A stretch of 64,000 nucleotides of DNA from Aeromicrobium sp. Root236 (GTDB lineage: Bacteria; Actinomycetota; Actinomycetes; Propionibacteriales; Nocardioidaceae). Positions 1-7,033 of this stretch are shown piece after piece. The translations under genes were made by a program, and so were the position numbers. Each line of letters begins with the position of its first letter. The stretch's first letter is position 1. The stretch is taken from positions 1,414,976-1,478,975 of the forward strand of contig NZ_LMIS01000001.1 of assembly GCF_001428805.1 (NCBI RefSeq). The letters run 5' to 3'. The notes below the pieces were generated by a model. The model had not been told where the DNA came from and searched no databases. It worked only from the letters and a program-made list of their open reading frames with translations.

Positions 1-25
1 GCTCTTCTTGGTGGTGCCGGCATGA
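1..25 (+). CDS. 3' end of an upstream gene (partial)
   Basis: Reading from base 2, the frame gives Leu-Phe-Leu-Val-Val-Pro-Ala and then the TGA at 23-25, which overlaps the ATG at 22 as ATGA. This is the usual coupling seen in operons, so a gene (an ABC exporter ATPase or adaptor is the usual partner of a MacB-type permease) probably ends here. Only eight codons are visible, so its identity is inferred from context alone. Confidence 0.3.
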
Positions 26-1221
26 CCGGACTCGCCGCGGCGATCGCGGAGGCGTGGCAGGAGCTCCGCATCCACCGGCTCCGCGTGCTGCTCTCGCTGA
101 TCGGCGTCGGTGTCGCGGTCTGCGCCCTGACCTGTGCCGTCGCGGTCAGCAGCATCGCCAAGCAGGCCCTCGTCGAGCAGGCCGAGCGCGAGGGCGGCCG
201 CCCCACGACGTACGGGCTCTTCGCCTACAGCAACGAGAACGGCGAACCGCCGCCGCCCGCCGAGTCCCGGCGCGTGTTCAGCAAGGTCATGGACGACTTC
301 GACATCACCTACCACTCGGCGATCGGCGAGTCCGACGCCTCGGTGGCCGCGCCCACCGGGTCGCGGCACGTCTCGCTGCGCGCCGTCGACGTGGCGTACG
401 CCGACCTGCGGCGCATCGTGCCGGTGCAGGGCAGGTGGCTGGACGCCAAGGACGCGCAGAACCTCAGTCCCGCCGTGGTGGTCGACGCCCGGCTCATGAA
501 GGCGCTGCGGCTCGGCCCCGACTCGCTGCCGGCCACCGTGACGTTCGGCGGCGAGACACCGATCACGGCGACGATCATCGGCCAGGTGCGCAAGGACGAC
601 CAGACCGGCCAGCCGACGGCCTACATCCTCTTCGACGCGTACGACCGGTGGTTCGGGGCCAGCCAGCAGATGTACGACGTCAACTTCCAGATGTGGGTGC
701 CACCCAAGGGTGCGAAGCCGTTGAGCAAGGCGGTCGTCAAGGAGTTCAAGTCGCAGCTCCCCGGTCTCCAGGTTCAGGTCAACCGCCAGGACTCGTCGGA
801 TCGCGGCGAGTCGTTCAAGACGTTCAAGTACGTCGTGGGCGGCATCAGCGCCCTGATCCTGCTGCTGGGCGCCATGAGCCTGCTCAACATCGCCCTGGTC
901 ACGATCAAGCAGCGGGTGCGCGAGATCGGCATCCGCCGCAGCTTCGGCGCGACCACCTCACGGGTGTTCTTCTCGGTCATGATGGAGAGCGTCGTGGCGA
1001 CGTTCGTGGCCGGGCTCGTCGGCGTCGTCGCTGCGGTCGGCATCGTCAACAGCCCGGTGATCGCCGATCACGTCATCACCAACGTGACCGACATCCCGCC
1101 GTTCCCGATCTCGGCGGCGGTGCTGGGCCTGGTCGTGTCGCTCGTCGTCGGCAGCCTCGCCGGACTGCTTCCCGCCCTCATCGCGGTGCGCGTCAAGATC
1201 ATCGACGCCATCCGGTTCTAG
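22..1221 (+). CDS. ABC transporter permease, FtsX/MacB family
   Basis: A 399-residue inner-membrane permease of an ABC exporter of the MacB/FtsX type. It has one membrane segment near residues 20-45, a long extracytoplasmic domain (about 46-268, MacB_PCD type), and three C-terminal membrane segments near 271-293, 315-340 and 364-392 that form the FtsX domain. Family members work with a cytoplasmic ATPase and often a periplasmic-type adaptor to export peptides, lipids or antibiotics; the substrate cannot be read here. ATG 22 overlaps the preceding stop (ATGA), which supports this start, although the frame is open to the window edge. It converges on the LOG gene across a 63-nt palindromic repeat. 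Confidence 0.85.
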   Translation: MTGLAAAIAEAWQELRIHRLRVLLSLIGVGVAVCALTCAVAVSSIAKQALVEQAEREGGRPTTYGLFAYSNENGEPPPPAESRRVFSKVMDDFDITYHSAIGESDASVAAPTGSRHVSLRAVDVAYADLRRIVPVQGRWLDAKDAQNLSPAVVVDARLMKALRLGPDSLPATVTFGGETPITATIIGQVRKDDQTGQPTAYILFDAYDRWFGASQQMYDVNFQMWVPPKGAKPLSKAVVKEFKSQLPGLQVQVNRQDSSDRGESFKTFKYVVGGISALILLLGAMSLLNIALVTIKQRVREIGIRRSFGATTSRVFFSVMMESVVATFVAGLVGVVAAVGIVNSPVIADHVITNVTDIPPFPISAAVLGLVVSLVVGSLAGLLPALIAVRVKIIDAIRF

Positions 1222-1224
1222 CCG

Positions 1225-1287
1225 CCGCGATGTGTGAAGCTGGAGGCGCTACCCGGGCGGTTTGACGCCTGCAACCACACATCGCGG
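1225..1287. repeat. Palindromic intergenic repeat, copy 1
   Basis: A 63-nt element that fills the gap between two convergent genes. Its ends are a perfect 12-bp inverted repeat (CCGCGATGTGTG at 1225-1236, CACACATCGCGG at 1276-1287). A related element in inverse orientation lies at 63353-63424: 25 of the first 28 bases and 12 of the last 13 match. It may act as a two-way terminator, a REP/MITE-like repeat, or both. Confidence 0.75.
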
Positions 1288-1294
1288 GGTGTGG

Positions 1295-2032
1295 CTAGCT
1301 GTCCTTGGCGACGAACCAGGCGACGGCCTCGTCGACGTCGTCGGTGAGGTGCAGCATGTCGATGTCGGGCTGGCCGATCTTGCCGTCGGTCAGCATCGTC
1401 GTGCGGAGCCAGTCGATCAGCCCGCCCCAGTACTCGGTGCCGAAGAGCACGATCGGGAACGACGTGATCTTCTGGGTCTGCACCAGGGTCAGGGCCTCGA
1501 ACAGCTCGTCCATCGTGCCGAAGCCGCCGGGCAGGACGACGTAGCCCTGGGCGTACTTGACGAACATCGTCTTGCGCACGAAGAAGTAGCGGAAGTTGAT
1601 GCCGAGGTCGACCCACTCGTTCATGCCCTGCTCGTGCGGCAGCTCGATGCCGAGCCCGACCGACACCCCGCCGCACTCGCTGGCGCCGCGGTTGGCCGCC
1701 TCCATCGCGCCGGGGCCGCCGCCGGTGATGACGGCATAGCCCTCGCCGCACAGCTTCGCGGCGATCTGCCGGCCCGCCTCGTACATCGGGTCGTCGGGCT
1801 TGGTGCGCGCCGAGCCGAAGATGCTGACCGCCGGACCCAGCTCGGCGAGCGCGCCGAAGCCCTCGACGAACTCCGACTGGATGCGCAGCACCCGCCAGGG
1901 GTCGGTGTGGACCCAGTCGCTCGGCCCACGGGAGTCGAGCAGCCTCTGGTCCGTCGTGCTCGTGGGTCGCTGCGAACCCCGCAGGCGCACGGGACCCTTG
2001 CGATGGTCGGGCCGGGGCTTGTCAGTCGTCAT
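1295..2032 (-). CDS. LOG family protein (TIGR00730, Rossmann fold)
   Basis: A 245-residue cytosolic protein with the LOG/TIGR00730 signature P-G-G-F-G-T-M-D-E near residue 167 and an upstream GGGPGAMEAANRG nucleotide-binding loop. Family members hydrolyse nucleoside 5'-monophosphates to free base and ribose 5-phosphate (cytokinin-activating or purine-nucleotide hydrolases). The N-terminal ~50 residues are polar and basic, as in the longer actinobacterial group. I chose ATG 2032 because it overlaps the dapE stop as ATGA; an in-frame ATG at 2044 would add four residues. It is last in the VOC-dapE-LOG operon; LOG genes beside dapE are common in Actinobacteria. Confidence 0.88.
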   Translation of the reverse strand: MTTDKPRPDHRKGPVRLRGSQRPTSTTDQRLLDSRGPSDWVHTDPWRVLRIQSEFVEGFGALAELGPAVSIFGSARTKPDDPMYEAGRQIAAKLCGEGYAVITGGGPGAMEAANRGASECGGVSVGLGIELPHEQGMNEWVDLGINFRYFFVRKTMFVKYAQGYVVLPGGFGTMDELFEALTLVQTQKITSFPIVLFGTEYWGGLIDWLRTTMLTDGKIGQPDIDMLHLTDDVDEAVAWFVAKDS

Positions 2033-3090
2033 GCGGTCAACCATTTCTCGAGTCGGTCATGCACCCGGTGGAGGTGCTCGACGGGTACGTGCTCGTCGGC
2101 CTTGTGGGCGTACGTCGGGTCACCGGGTCCGTAGTTGACCGCGGGGATGCCCAGGAGCGTGAACTGCGCGACGTCGGTCCAGCCGAACTTCGGGTGCACC
2201 TCGCCGCCGACGGCCGCGACGAACGCCGCCGCCGCGGGGTGTGACAGGCCGGGCAGCGCTCCAGGGGCCGAGTCGGTGATCGTCAGGCCGAACCCCTCGA
2301 ACGTCTCCTGCAGGTGCTGGTGCGCCTGCTCCTCGCTGCGGTCCGGTGCGAAGCGGTAGTTGACCGTCACGACGGCCTCGTCGGGGACGACGTTGCCGGA
2401 CACGCCGCCGCTGATCGCCACGGCGTTGAGACCTTCGCGGTACGTCAGACCGTCGATCTCGACGGTGCGGGGCACGTACGCGTTGAGGCCGTCGAGCACC
2501 GGGGCCAGTGCGTGGATCGCGTTGCTGCCCATCCACGCACGAGCCGTGTGGGCTCGCTCGCCGGTCGTACGGATGTCGGCTCGCATCGTGCCCTGGCAGC
2601 CGGCCTCGACGCCGGCGTTGGAGGGCTCCATGAGGATCGCGAAGTCGCCGGCGAGGAGCTCGGGCCGCTCGCGGGCGAGGCGGCCGAGGCCGTTGTGCTC
2701 CGCGGCGATCTCCTCACCGTCGTAGAACACGTAGGTCACGTCGCGGACCGGCTCGGGCACGCGGGCGGCCATCAGCAGGGCGATCGCCACACCGCCCTTC
2801 ATGTCGCAGGTGCCCAGGCCGTGGAGGATCCCGCCCTCCAGCCGTGACGGCAGGTTGCCGTTGGCTGGCACCGTGTCAAGGTGCCCCGCGATCACGACGC
2901 GTTCGGGACGGCCGAGTGACGTACGAGCGACGATCGTGTGGCCGTCACGGACGACCTCGAGGTGCGACAGCTGCCGCAACGCCGCCTCGACCGCGTCGGC
3001 GATGACCTCCTCGTCGAGGCTCTCGGACGGGATGTCTACGAGCGCGGCGGTGAGGCTGACGACGTCGGCGTTCAGGTCGAGTGCGGGCAC
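2029..3090 (-). CDS. dapE: Succinyl-diaminopimelate desuccinylase
   Basis: An M20-family zinc peptidase of 353 residues. DapE hydrolyses N-succinyl-LL-2,6-diaminopimelate to LL-diaminopimelate and succinate, feeding lysine and peptidoglycan synthesis. The metal site is visible as G-H-L-D-T-V-P (His about 69, Asp about 71) and Y-D-G-E-E (about residue 126, catalytic and metal Glu); E-P-S-N near 160 and a late His (D-A-H/K-A-D-E-H region) complete the family pattern. The start is GTG 3090, with no ATG nearby. It lies 37 nt after the VOC gene and is translationally coupled to the LOG gene by a 4-nt overlap. Confidence 0.9.
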   Translation of the reverse strand: MPALDLNADVVSLTAALVDIPSESLDEEVIADAVEAALRQLSHLEVVRDGHTIVARTSLGRPERVVIAGHLDTVPANGNLPSRLEGGILHGLGTCDMKGGVAIALLMAARVPEPVRDVTYVFYDGEEIAAEHNGLGRLARERPELLAGDFAILMEPSNAGVEAGCQGTMRADIRTTGERAHTARAWMGSNAIHALAPVLDGLNAYVPRTVEIDGLTYREGLNAVAISGGVSGNVVPDEAVVTVNYRFAPDRSEEQAHQHLQETFEGFGLTITDSAPGALPGLSHPAAAAFVAAVGGEVHPKFGWTDVAQFTLLGIPAVNYGPGDPTYAHKADEHVPVEHLHRVHDRLEKWLTA

Positions 3091-3127
3091 GGGTTCATTC
3101 CACCACGGGGCACCGCACCGCCGGCCG

Positions 3128-3799
3128 TTACTCGCTCGGGAAGACGCAGAACTCGTTGCCCTCGGGATCGGCCATGACGGTCCACTTCACCTCGCCTGCG
3201 GGCGTCAGGATCGTGGCACCGGCGGCGACCAGGTCGTCCAAGGTCACGCCGGGCAACAGTTTGACGTCCCAGTGGATGCGGTTCTTGACTGTCTTGGGCT
3301 CGGGCACCGGCACGAAGTCGAAGCCCTCGGTCGGCAGTCCCGGGACGTTCTCGAGCGGCGAGTAGCCGTCGTCGTGCGACACGTCTCCGCCGATGACCTC
3401 CGCCCACCAGTCGGAGATCGCGACGTGGTCGGCCGAGTCGACCACGGTCGACTTGAACTTCTTGGCCGGCGGCTCGTCGTAGGTGAAGACGCAGAACTCA
3501 CCGCCCTCGGGATCCGCCAGCGTCGTCCAGGGGAACTCACCCTCCTTGGTGATGCGCTCGAATCCCGCGAAGGGCTCCATCGACTCGGCGCGTACGTCGA
3601 CGTGCACGCGCTGCTTGACGGTTCTTGGCTCGGGGACGGTGTTGAGCCACACCTCCTCACCAGGCTCGGAGCCCACGAGGTGGGCGTCGCCGTCGTCGTG
3701 GTCGACGATCTCGTAGCCGAGCGTGCTGGCCCAGAAGTCCTTGACCGCGGAGACGTCGGTGGCGTCGATGCAGAGTGCTTGGTAGGTCACGAGAGGCAT
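3128..3799 (-). CDS. VOC (glyoxalase/bleomycin-resistance) family protein
   Basis: A 223-residue protein made of two similar halves (about 1-110 and 115-223). Each half ends in the same pattern, Trp-x-x-x-x-Asp-Pro-Glu-Gly-x-Glu-Phe-Cys-Val-Phe, as in tandem VOC domains that close into one metal or ligand site. Actinobacterial proteins of this type are usually annotated as glyoxalase-like with no known substrate. A CAGGCT hexamer six nt before the ATG may be a -10 of a leaderless mRNA. It is first in a three-gene operon with dapE and the LOG gene; a link with lysine synthesis is not evident. Confidence 0.8.
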   Translation of the reverse strand: MPLVTYQALCIDATDVSAVKDFWASTLGYEIVDHDDGDAHLVGSEPGEEVWLNTVPEPRTVKQRVHVDVRAESMEPFAGFERITKEGEFPWTTLADPEGGEFCVFTYDEPPAKKFKSTVVDSADHVAISDWWAEVIGGDVSHDDGYSPLENVPGLPTEGFDFVPVPEPKTVKNRIHWDVKLLPGVTLDDLVAAGATILTPAGEVKWTVMADPEGNEFCVFPSE

Positions 3800-3827
3800 G
3801 AATTCAGCCTGCCACAGCCTGTTCCCT

Positions 3828-4325
3828 TCAGTGAGCCGTCGGCGTACCCCCTGTCGGGACGCGCGCAGCCGCCCGCCGCATCATCGCTCGTACGACGGCC
3901 GGGTGGATGCGCCGGACGAGCGCCGAGTAGGCCCGACCGCGCCGGTTGTGCACGTGGACGACCGTGCTCACGACGACCCGGTCCGGCTCGCACAGCACCG
4001 ACGCCCGGAAGTCGAGGTGGCTCTGGTCGATGCCGAGCAGCACCTCGTCGTCCGTACGTGCGACGGGGTCGAACGCCCCGCTGCCGGCCCGGTCGATGCC
4101 CACGAGGCGTACGAGCGACTCGCGTGCGAGCAGCAGCGCGCCGACCCAGACGGGTGGTGCGTGGAACACCGCGTCGGCCCAGTCCTGCGGGTCCGACGAG
4201 CTGCCCACGGGTCGCGGCACGGCGTACGCATCGGACCAGTCGACGCGCGGCAGCGCGTCCTGCAGGAGCGGCGTGGCCGGCACAGGAACCGCGGCGACCC
4301 GGGCGAAGGCGAACCGATTCCGCAT
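3828..4325 (-). CDS. DUF2867-like protein
   Basis: A 165-residue soluble protein resembling the DUF2867/SRPBCC-like group: an N-terminal stretch with W-S-D-A-Y-A-V, a central hydrophobic helix, then two beta-rich segments (L-L-G-I-D-x-S-H-L-D-F-R-A-S-V and V-V-V-S-T-V-V-H-V-H-N) and a C-terminal helix with P-A-V-V-R-A-M-M-R-R-A. The biochemical role is unknown. ATG 4325 has a good GGAG five nt upstream, so the longer open frame beyond it is not used. It is divergent from a TetR regulator across two perfect operators, so it is very likely that regulator's target. Confidence 0.75.
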   Translation of the reverse strand: MRNRFAFARVAAVPVPATPLLQDALPRVDWSDAYAVPRPVGSSSDPQDWADAVFHAPPVWVGALLLARESLVRLVGIDRAGSGAFDPVARTDDEVLLGIDQSHLDFRASVLCEPDRVVVSTVVHVHNRRGRAYSALVRRIHPAVVRAMMRRAAARVPTGGTPTAH

Positions 4326-4337
4326 GCTGACTCCGTT

Positions 4338-4355
4338 CCATACGCCCCCGTATGG
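4338..4355. promoter_or_regulatory. TetR operator, copy 1
   Basis: CCATACGCCCCCGTATGG, a perfect 7-bp inverted repeat around four bases, in the intergenic region between the divergent DUF2867 and tetR genes. The same half-sites recur 25 bp away. Confidence 0.85.
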
Positions 4356-4362
4356 AGGACAT

Positions 4363-4380
4363 CCATACGGTAGCGTATGG
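4363..4380. promoter_or_regulatory. TetR operator, copy 2
   Basis: CCATACGGTAGCGTATGG, with half-sites identical to copy 1 and only the four central bases changed. It contains a TACGGT -10-like hexamer and covers the ATG at 4377, so a bound repressor would sit on the promoter and start of its own gene. Confidence 0.85.
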
Positions 4381-4970
4381 ACATGCCTGCTGCCAAGACC
4401 CCGCGTGCCTCGCTGACCAAGGACGACTGGAGCGCCGCCGCGCTGACCGCCTTGGAGCGCCACGGGCTGGCCGCCGTCGCGGTCGAGCCGATCGCGAAGA
4501 CTCTCGGCGCCACCAAGGGCAGCTTCTACTGGCACTTCACCGGTCGCGACGACCTGATCGCCGCCGCGCTCGACCAGTGGGAGCGCCGCGACACCGACGG
4601 GGTCATCGCCGTCGTCGAGCAGGCTGAAGACGACGAGGAACGGCTGCGGCTGCTGCTCCGGCTCGTGCTGCAGGCCGTCGTCGGGACCCCGGGCGCCGGC
4701 TCGGTCGAGCTGGCGCTGCAGCCGCACGCCGACCACCCGATGGTCGCGCCGGTCCTGGCGAGGGTCACCGAGCGCCGGATGTCGACGCTCGAGTCGCTGT
4801 TCGCGCAGCAGGGGCTGTCGCCCGCAGACGCACGGGACCGGGCACGGCTGACGTACGCCGCCTATCTCGGGCACGCGCAGCTCGCCCACGCGACGCCGGG
4901 TCAGCTGCCCACGGGCAAGGCGTTCACGGCGTACGTCGACCGCATCGTCGAGACGCTCGCCGAGGTCTAG
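4377..4970 (+). CDS. TetR/AcrR family transcriptional regulator
   Basis: A 197-residue one-component repressor. The N-terminal TetR HTH (about 14-56) ends in the classic G-A-T-K-G-S-F-Y-W-H-F-x-x-R-D-D-L recognition helix and linker; the rest is an all-helical ligand-binding and dimerisation domain with no recognisable ligand. The start may be ATG 4377 or ATG 4383; neither has a Shine-Dalgarno sequence, so the mRNA may be leaderless. Operator copies at 4338-4355 and 4363-4380 suggest autorepression together with control of the divergent DUF2867 gene. Its stop overlaps the convergent kinase gene stop within CTAG. Confidence 0.88.
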   Translation: MDMPAAKTPRASLTKDDWSAAALTALERHGLAAVAVEPIAKTLGATKGSFYWHFTGRDDLIAAALDQWERRDTDGVIAVVEQAEDDEERLRLLLRLVLQAVVGTPGAGSVELALQPHADHPMVAPVLARVTERRMSTLESLFAQQGLSPADARDRARLTYAAYLGHAQLAHATPGQLPTGKAFTAYVDRIVETLAEV

Positions 4971-5866
4971 TCCTGGACGGCCTTGATGATGGCGATCGCG
5001 GTCGTGACCCGTTCGGTCTCGCCGTCCTCGATCGCCCACATCGCGTTGTGCACCTCGCGAACGATGACCCAGTCGCGGGCCCGCTCCTCGTCGAGGCCCG
5101 CCACGTCGACCGCAGTGTGGAAGCGCCGCCGCACGGCCTCCCGCACGTCGCCTGACGCGACGATCTCGTCCCAGCGGTTGAACAGCAGCATGTCGACCTC
5201 GTAGTGCGGGTCGCCGGAGACCGGCTGCGGGTCGATCGCGAGCCACGGTGACCGGTCACCTGCCAGCACGTTCTCGAAGTGCAGGTCGCCATGGATCAAC
5301 GTGCCGTTCGTCGCCGGGTCACCAGCCAGGTCACGGCCGAGGTGAAGGGCCTGATCGACGATCCGGCGTGGGATCGGCGCGTCCCTCGGCAGTCGTGCGA
5401 GGTCATCGGTGTAGCGGCCGACGTACGAGCTCAAGGTCAGCATCTGCGGCGGAGCAGGGACGTGCAGCTGCCCGTAGAGACCGGCGATGATCTCGCACGC
5501 GTCCACGTCGGGGAGCTGCGTCAGGTCGCGGGTCGACAGTCGTTCGAGCAGCATCGCGTTGCGCCGCGGATCGGCGCGGAGCATCAGCACCGCTCCCCTG
5601 CCGTGCCAGTGCTGCAGCGCGAGGATCTCGTGCTGGCACTCCTCGTGGGGCCAGGCGACCTTGAGCACCGCCGCGCGGCCGTCGGCGCGTACCGGCACGA
5701 CGAGCGACGTCCAGCCGTGCATCGGCTCGCCGTCGACCGTCAGGTCCCACTCGTCGAGCAGCTCGCGCACGGTGCGCGGGACGCCGTCGACCCAGGCCGC
5801 CCACTCGGGGCTGCGCGTCGCCGCCGCCAGGAATGCCGGCGGCAGGTCGAACGGCAGCAGACTCAC
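4967..5866 (-). CDS. APH(6)/streptomycin 6-kinase-like phosphotransferase
   Basis: A 299-residue member of the aminoglycoside/hydroxyurea resistance kinase group (APH(6) type). It has L-I-H-G-D-L-H-F-E-N-V-L near residue 192, with the catalytic Asp, and I-D-P-Q-P near 212, the metal-binding Asp that corresponds to DFG. An N-terminal W-x-x-x-L-x-V-P and a V-L-K-V-A-W lysine strand fit the ATP site. Homologues are widespread in actinobacterial chromosomes and may be housekeeping small-molecule kinases; resistance cannot be assumed. The GTG 5866 start follows TAGGCT (5873-5878) by six nt, a likely leaderless promoter. Confidence 0.82.
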   Translation of the reverse strand: MSLLPFDLPPAFLAAATRSPEWAAWVDGVPRTVRELLDEWDLTVDGEPMHGWTSLVVPVRADGRAAVLKVAWPHEECQHEILALQHWHGRGAVLMLRADPRRNAMLLERLSTRDLTQLPDVDACEIIAGLYGQLHVPAPPQMLTLSSYVGRYTDDLARLPRDAPIPRRIVDQALHLGRDLAGDPATNGTLIHGDLHFENVLAGDRSPWLAIDPQPVSGDPHYEVDMLLFNRWDEIVASGDVREAVRRRFHTAVDVAGLDEERARDWVIVREVHNAMWAIEDGETERVTTAIAIIKAVQD

Positions 5867-5872
5867 GCCACG

Positions 5873-5878
5873 AGCCTA
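5873..5878 (-). promoter_or_regulatory. -10 box, leaderless start of the kinase gene
   Basis: TAGGCT on the minus strand, six nt before GTG 5866, where the transcript would begin at or next to the start codon. Confidence 0.5.
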
Positions 5879-5959
5879 GGCGGCGGCCGGAGGCCATTAC
5901 GCCGCATCCCTACCCCCAACCTGCGGACGTGCCGCGCCACCAGCGGTCATCCTGCTTGC

Positions 5960-6433
5960 ATGGCGGTCGACATGCTGGCGTTCAAGCCCTCTGCGGGCTT
6001 GCACGACCTTGTCGTCCAACGCCTGAGCGACGGCCCTTTGAGTGGTGCGGACCGGCTCGTCATCGAGGCGGCGGCCGACGAGGTCGTCGGACTGATCCGC
6101 ACGTTCCTGCCTCGTCAGGACGACTCGTTGGTCGAAGCCGTGCGCCGGTTCCACGACGACGACTGGATGGCCGGCTGCGGGTACGCCGGCGGCGAGGGCA
6201 GCGCACCTGTGCGGGCCGACGCCGCTCGTCGTCTCGTACGCGAGCGGGTCGACCTGGCGTTCGGAAGCTCGGCGGCGGACGTGCTGATGCACACCGCGAT
6301 CGTGCGTGGCTATCTCGACCCACACGGTGGGCATCTCGCTGCCCAGCGTGAGCTGCACCTGAGCCGCGCGACGTTCTATCGGGCGCTGAGGCGGGCCAGG
6401 GGCCGTCTCAGCAACCCGATCGAAGCCACCTGA
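5960..6433 (+). CDS. Small protein with C-terminal HTH, function unknown
   Basis: I do not recognise this 157-residue protein. The first ~120 residues look helical and acidic. The C-terminal segment (L-H-L-S-R-A-T-F-Y-R-A-L-R-R-A-R-G-R-L, about residues 131-150) has the shape of a Fis/sigma-like helix-turn-helix, so it may bind DNA. The start is taken at ATG 5960; ATG 5972 is possible. CATCCT lies six nt before 5960 and could be a weak leaderless -10. A longer frame upstream is only the shadow of the antisense kinase gene. The lipoprotein gene follows 30 nt downstream. Confidence 0.6.
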   Translation: MAVDMLAFKPSAGLHDLVVQRLSDGPLSGADRLVIEAAADEVVGLIRTFLPRQDDSLVEAVRRFHDDDWMAGCGYAGGEGSAPVRADAARRLVRERVDLAFGSSAADVLMHTAIVRGYLDPHGGHLAAQRELHLSRATFYRALRRARGRLSNPIEAT

Positions 6434-6463
6434 ACCATCCGACCCGCCGAAGGACCGACACCC

Positions 6464-7033
6464 ATGCGCCTGTCACTGCCCGCCCGTACGCTCATCGCCG
6501 CCGCCACCATGCTGGTCGCGCTCACCGCCTGTGGGTCCGGCAGCGATGGCGCCAAGCCCACGGCGGCCGACAAGCCCGCCGCAGCCGCCACGAGCTCGGC
6601 ACCGAAGATCCCCGAAGACCTCTGCACGGCGTTCACGGCCGAGGAGCTCGGCACGGTCGTCGGGGCCACCGTCACCACGGAGACCCAGCCGGGCGGAGGG
6701 TGCGGCTTCAAGCAGGAGGACCCACGCGCCGTCTCGGGCTCGATCACGGCGATCCCGGACGATCCGGGCACGGGCGGATTCGACGGCGCACAATCCGGCG
6801 CGTCCGGCGCGATGGACTCACCCCAGGTCGTCAGTGTCGACGGGGTCGGCAGCAAGGCGTTCCTCGCGTTCGGGACCGTCTTCGGCGGCGAGAGCCTGCA
6901 GACAGCCGGAGGCACCACCGACGGCAAGGTGATCGCCCTGGTCACGATCCAGCAGGCCGAGGGGCTCAAGCAGCCGGCCCTCGAAGAGCTAGGGCGCAAG
7001 CTCCTCGTCCTCGCCGACGACAAGCTCCACTGA
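6464..7033 (+). CDS. Putative lipoprotein (DUF3558-like)
   Basis: A 189-residue exported lipoprotein. It has a basic N-terminus, a hydrophobic stretch and the lipobox L-T-A-C, placing the lipidated Cys near residue 23, then a Gly/Ser/Ala-rich linker and a globular domain with D-L-C-T-A-F-T-A-E-E-L and a second Cys (G-G-G-C-G-F), a pattern seen in actinobacterial DUF3558-type lipoproteins. The function is unknown. It may be co-transcribed with the preceding HTH gene (30 nt). Its last 45 nt overlap the convergent LuxR-type gene on the other strand. Confidence 0.78.
   Translation: MRLSLPARTLIAAATMLVALTACGSGSDGAKPTAADKPAAAATSSAPKIPEDLCTAFTAEELGTVVGATVTTETQPGGGCGFKQEDPRAVSGSITAIPDDPGTGGFDGAQSGASGAMDSPQVVSVDGVGSKAFLAFGTVFGGESLQTAGGTTDGKVIALVTIQQAEGLKQPALEELGRKLLVLADDKLH

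Noticed and set aside
4967..5866. Acquired streptomycin-resistance gene on a mobile element
   Set aside because: No transposase, repeat or base-composition change surrounds it; homologous kinases are ordinary chromosomal genes in Actinobacteria.
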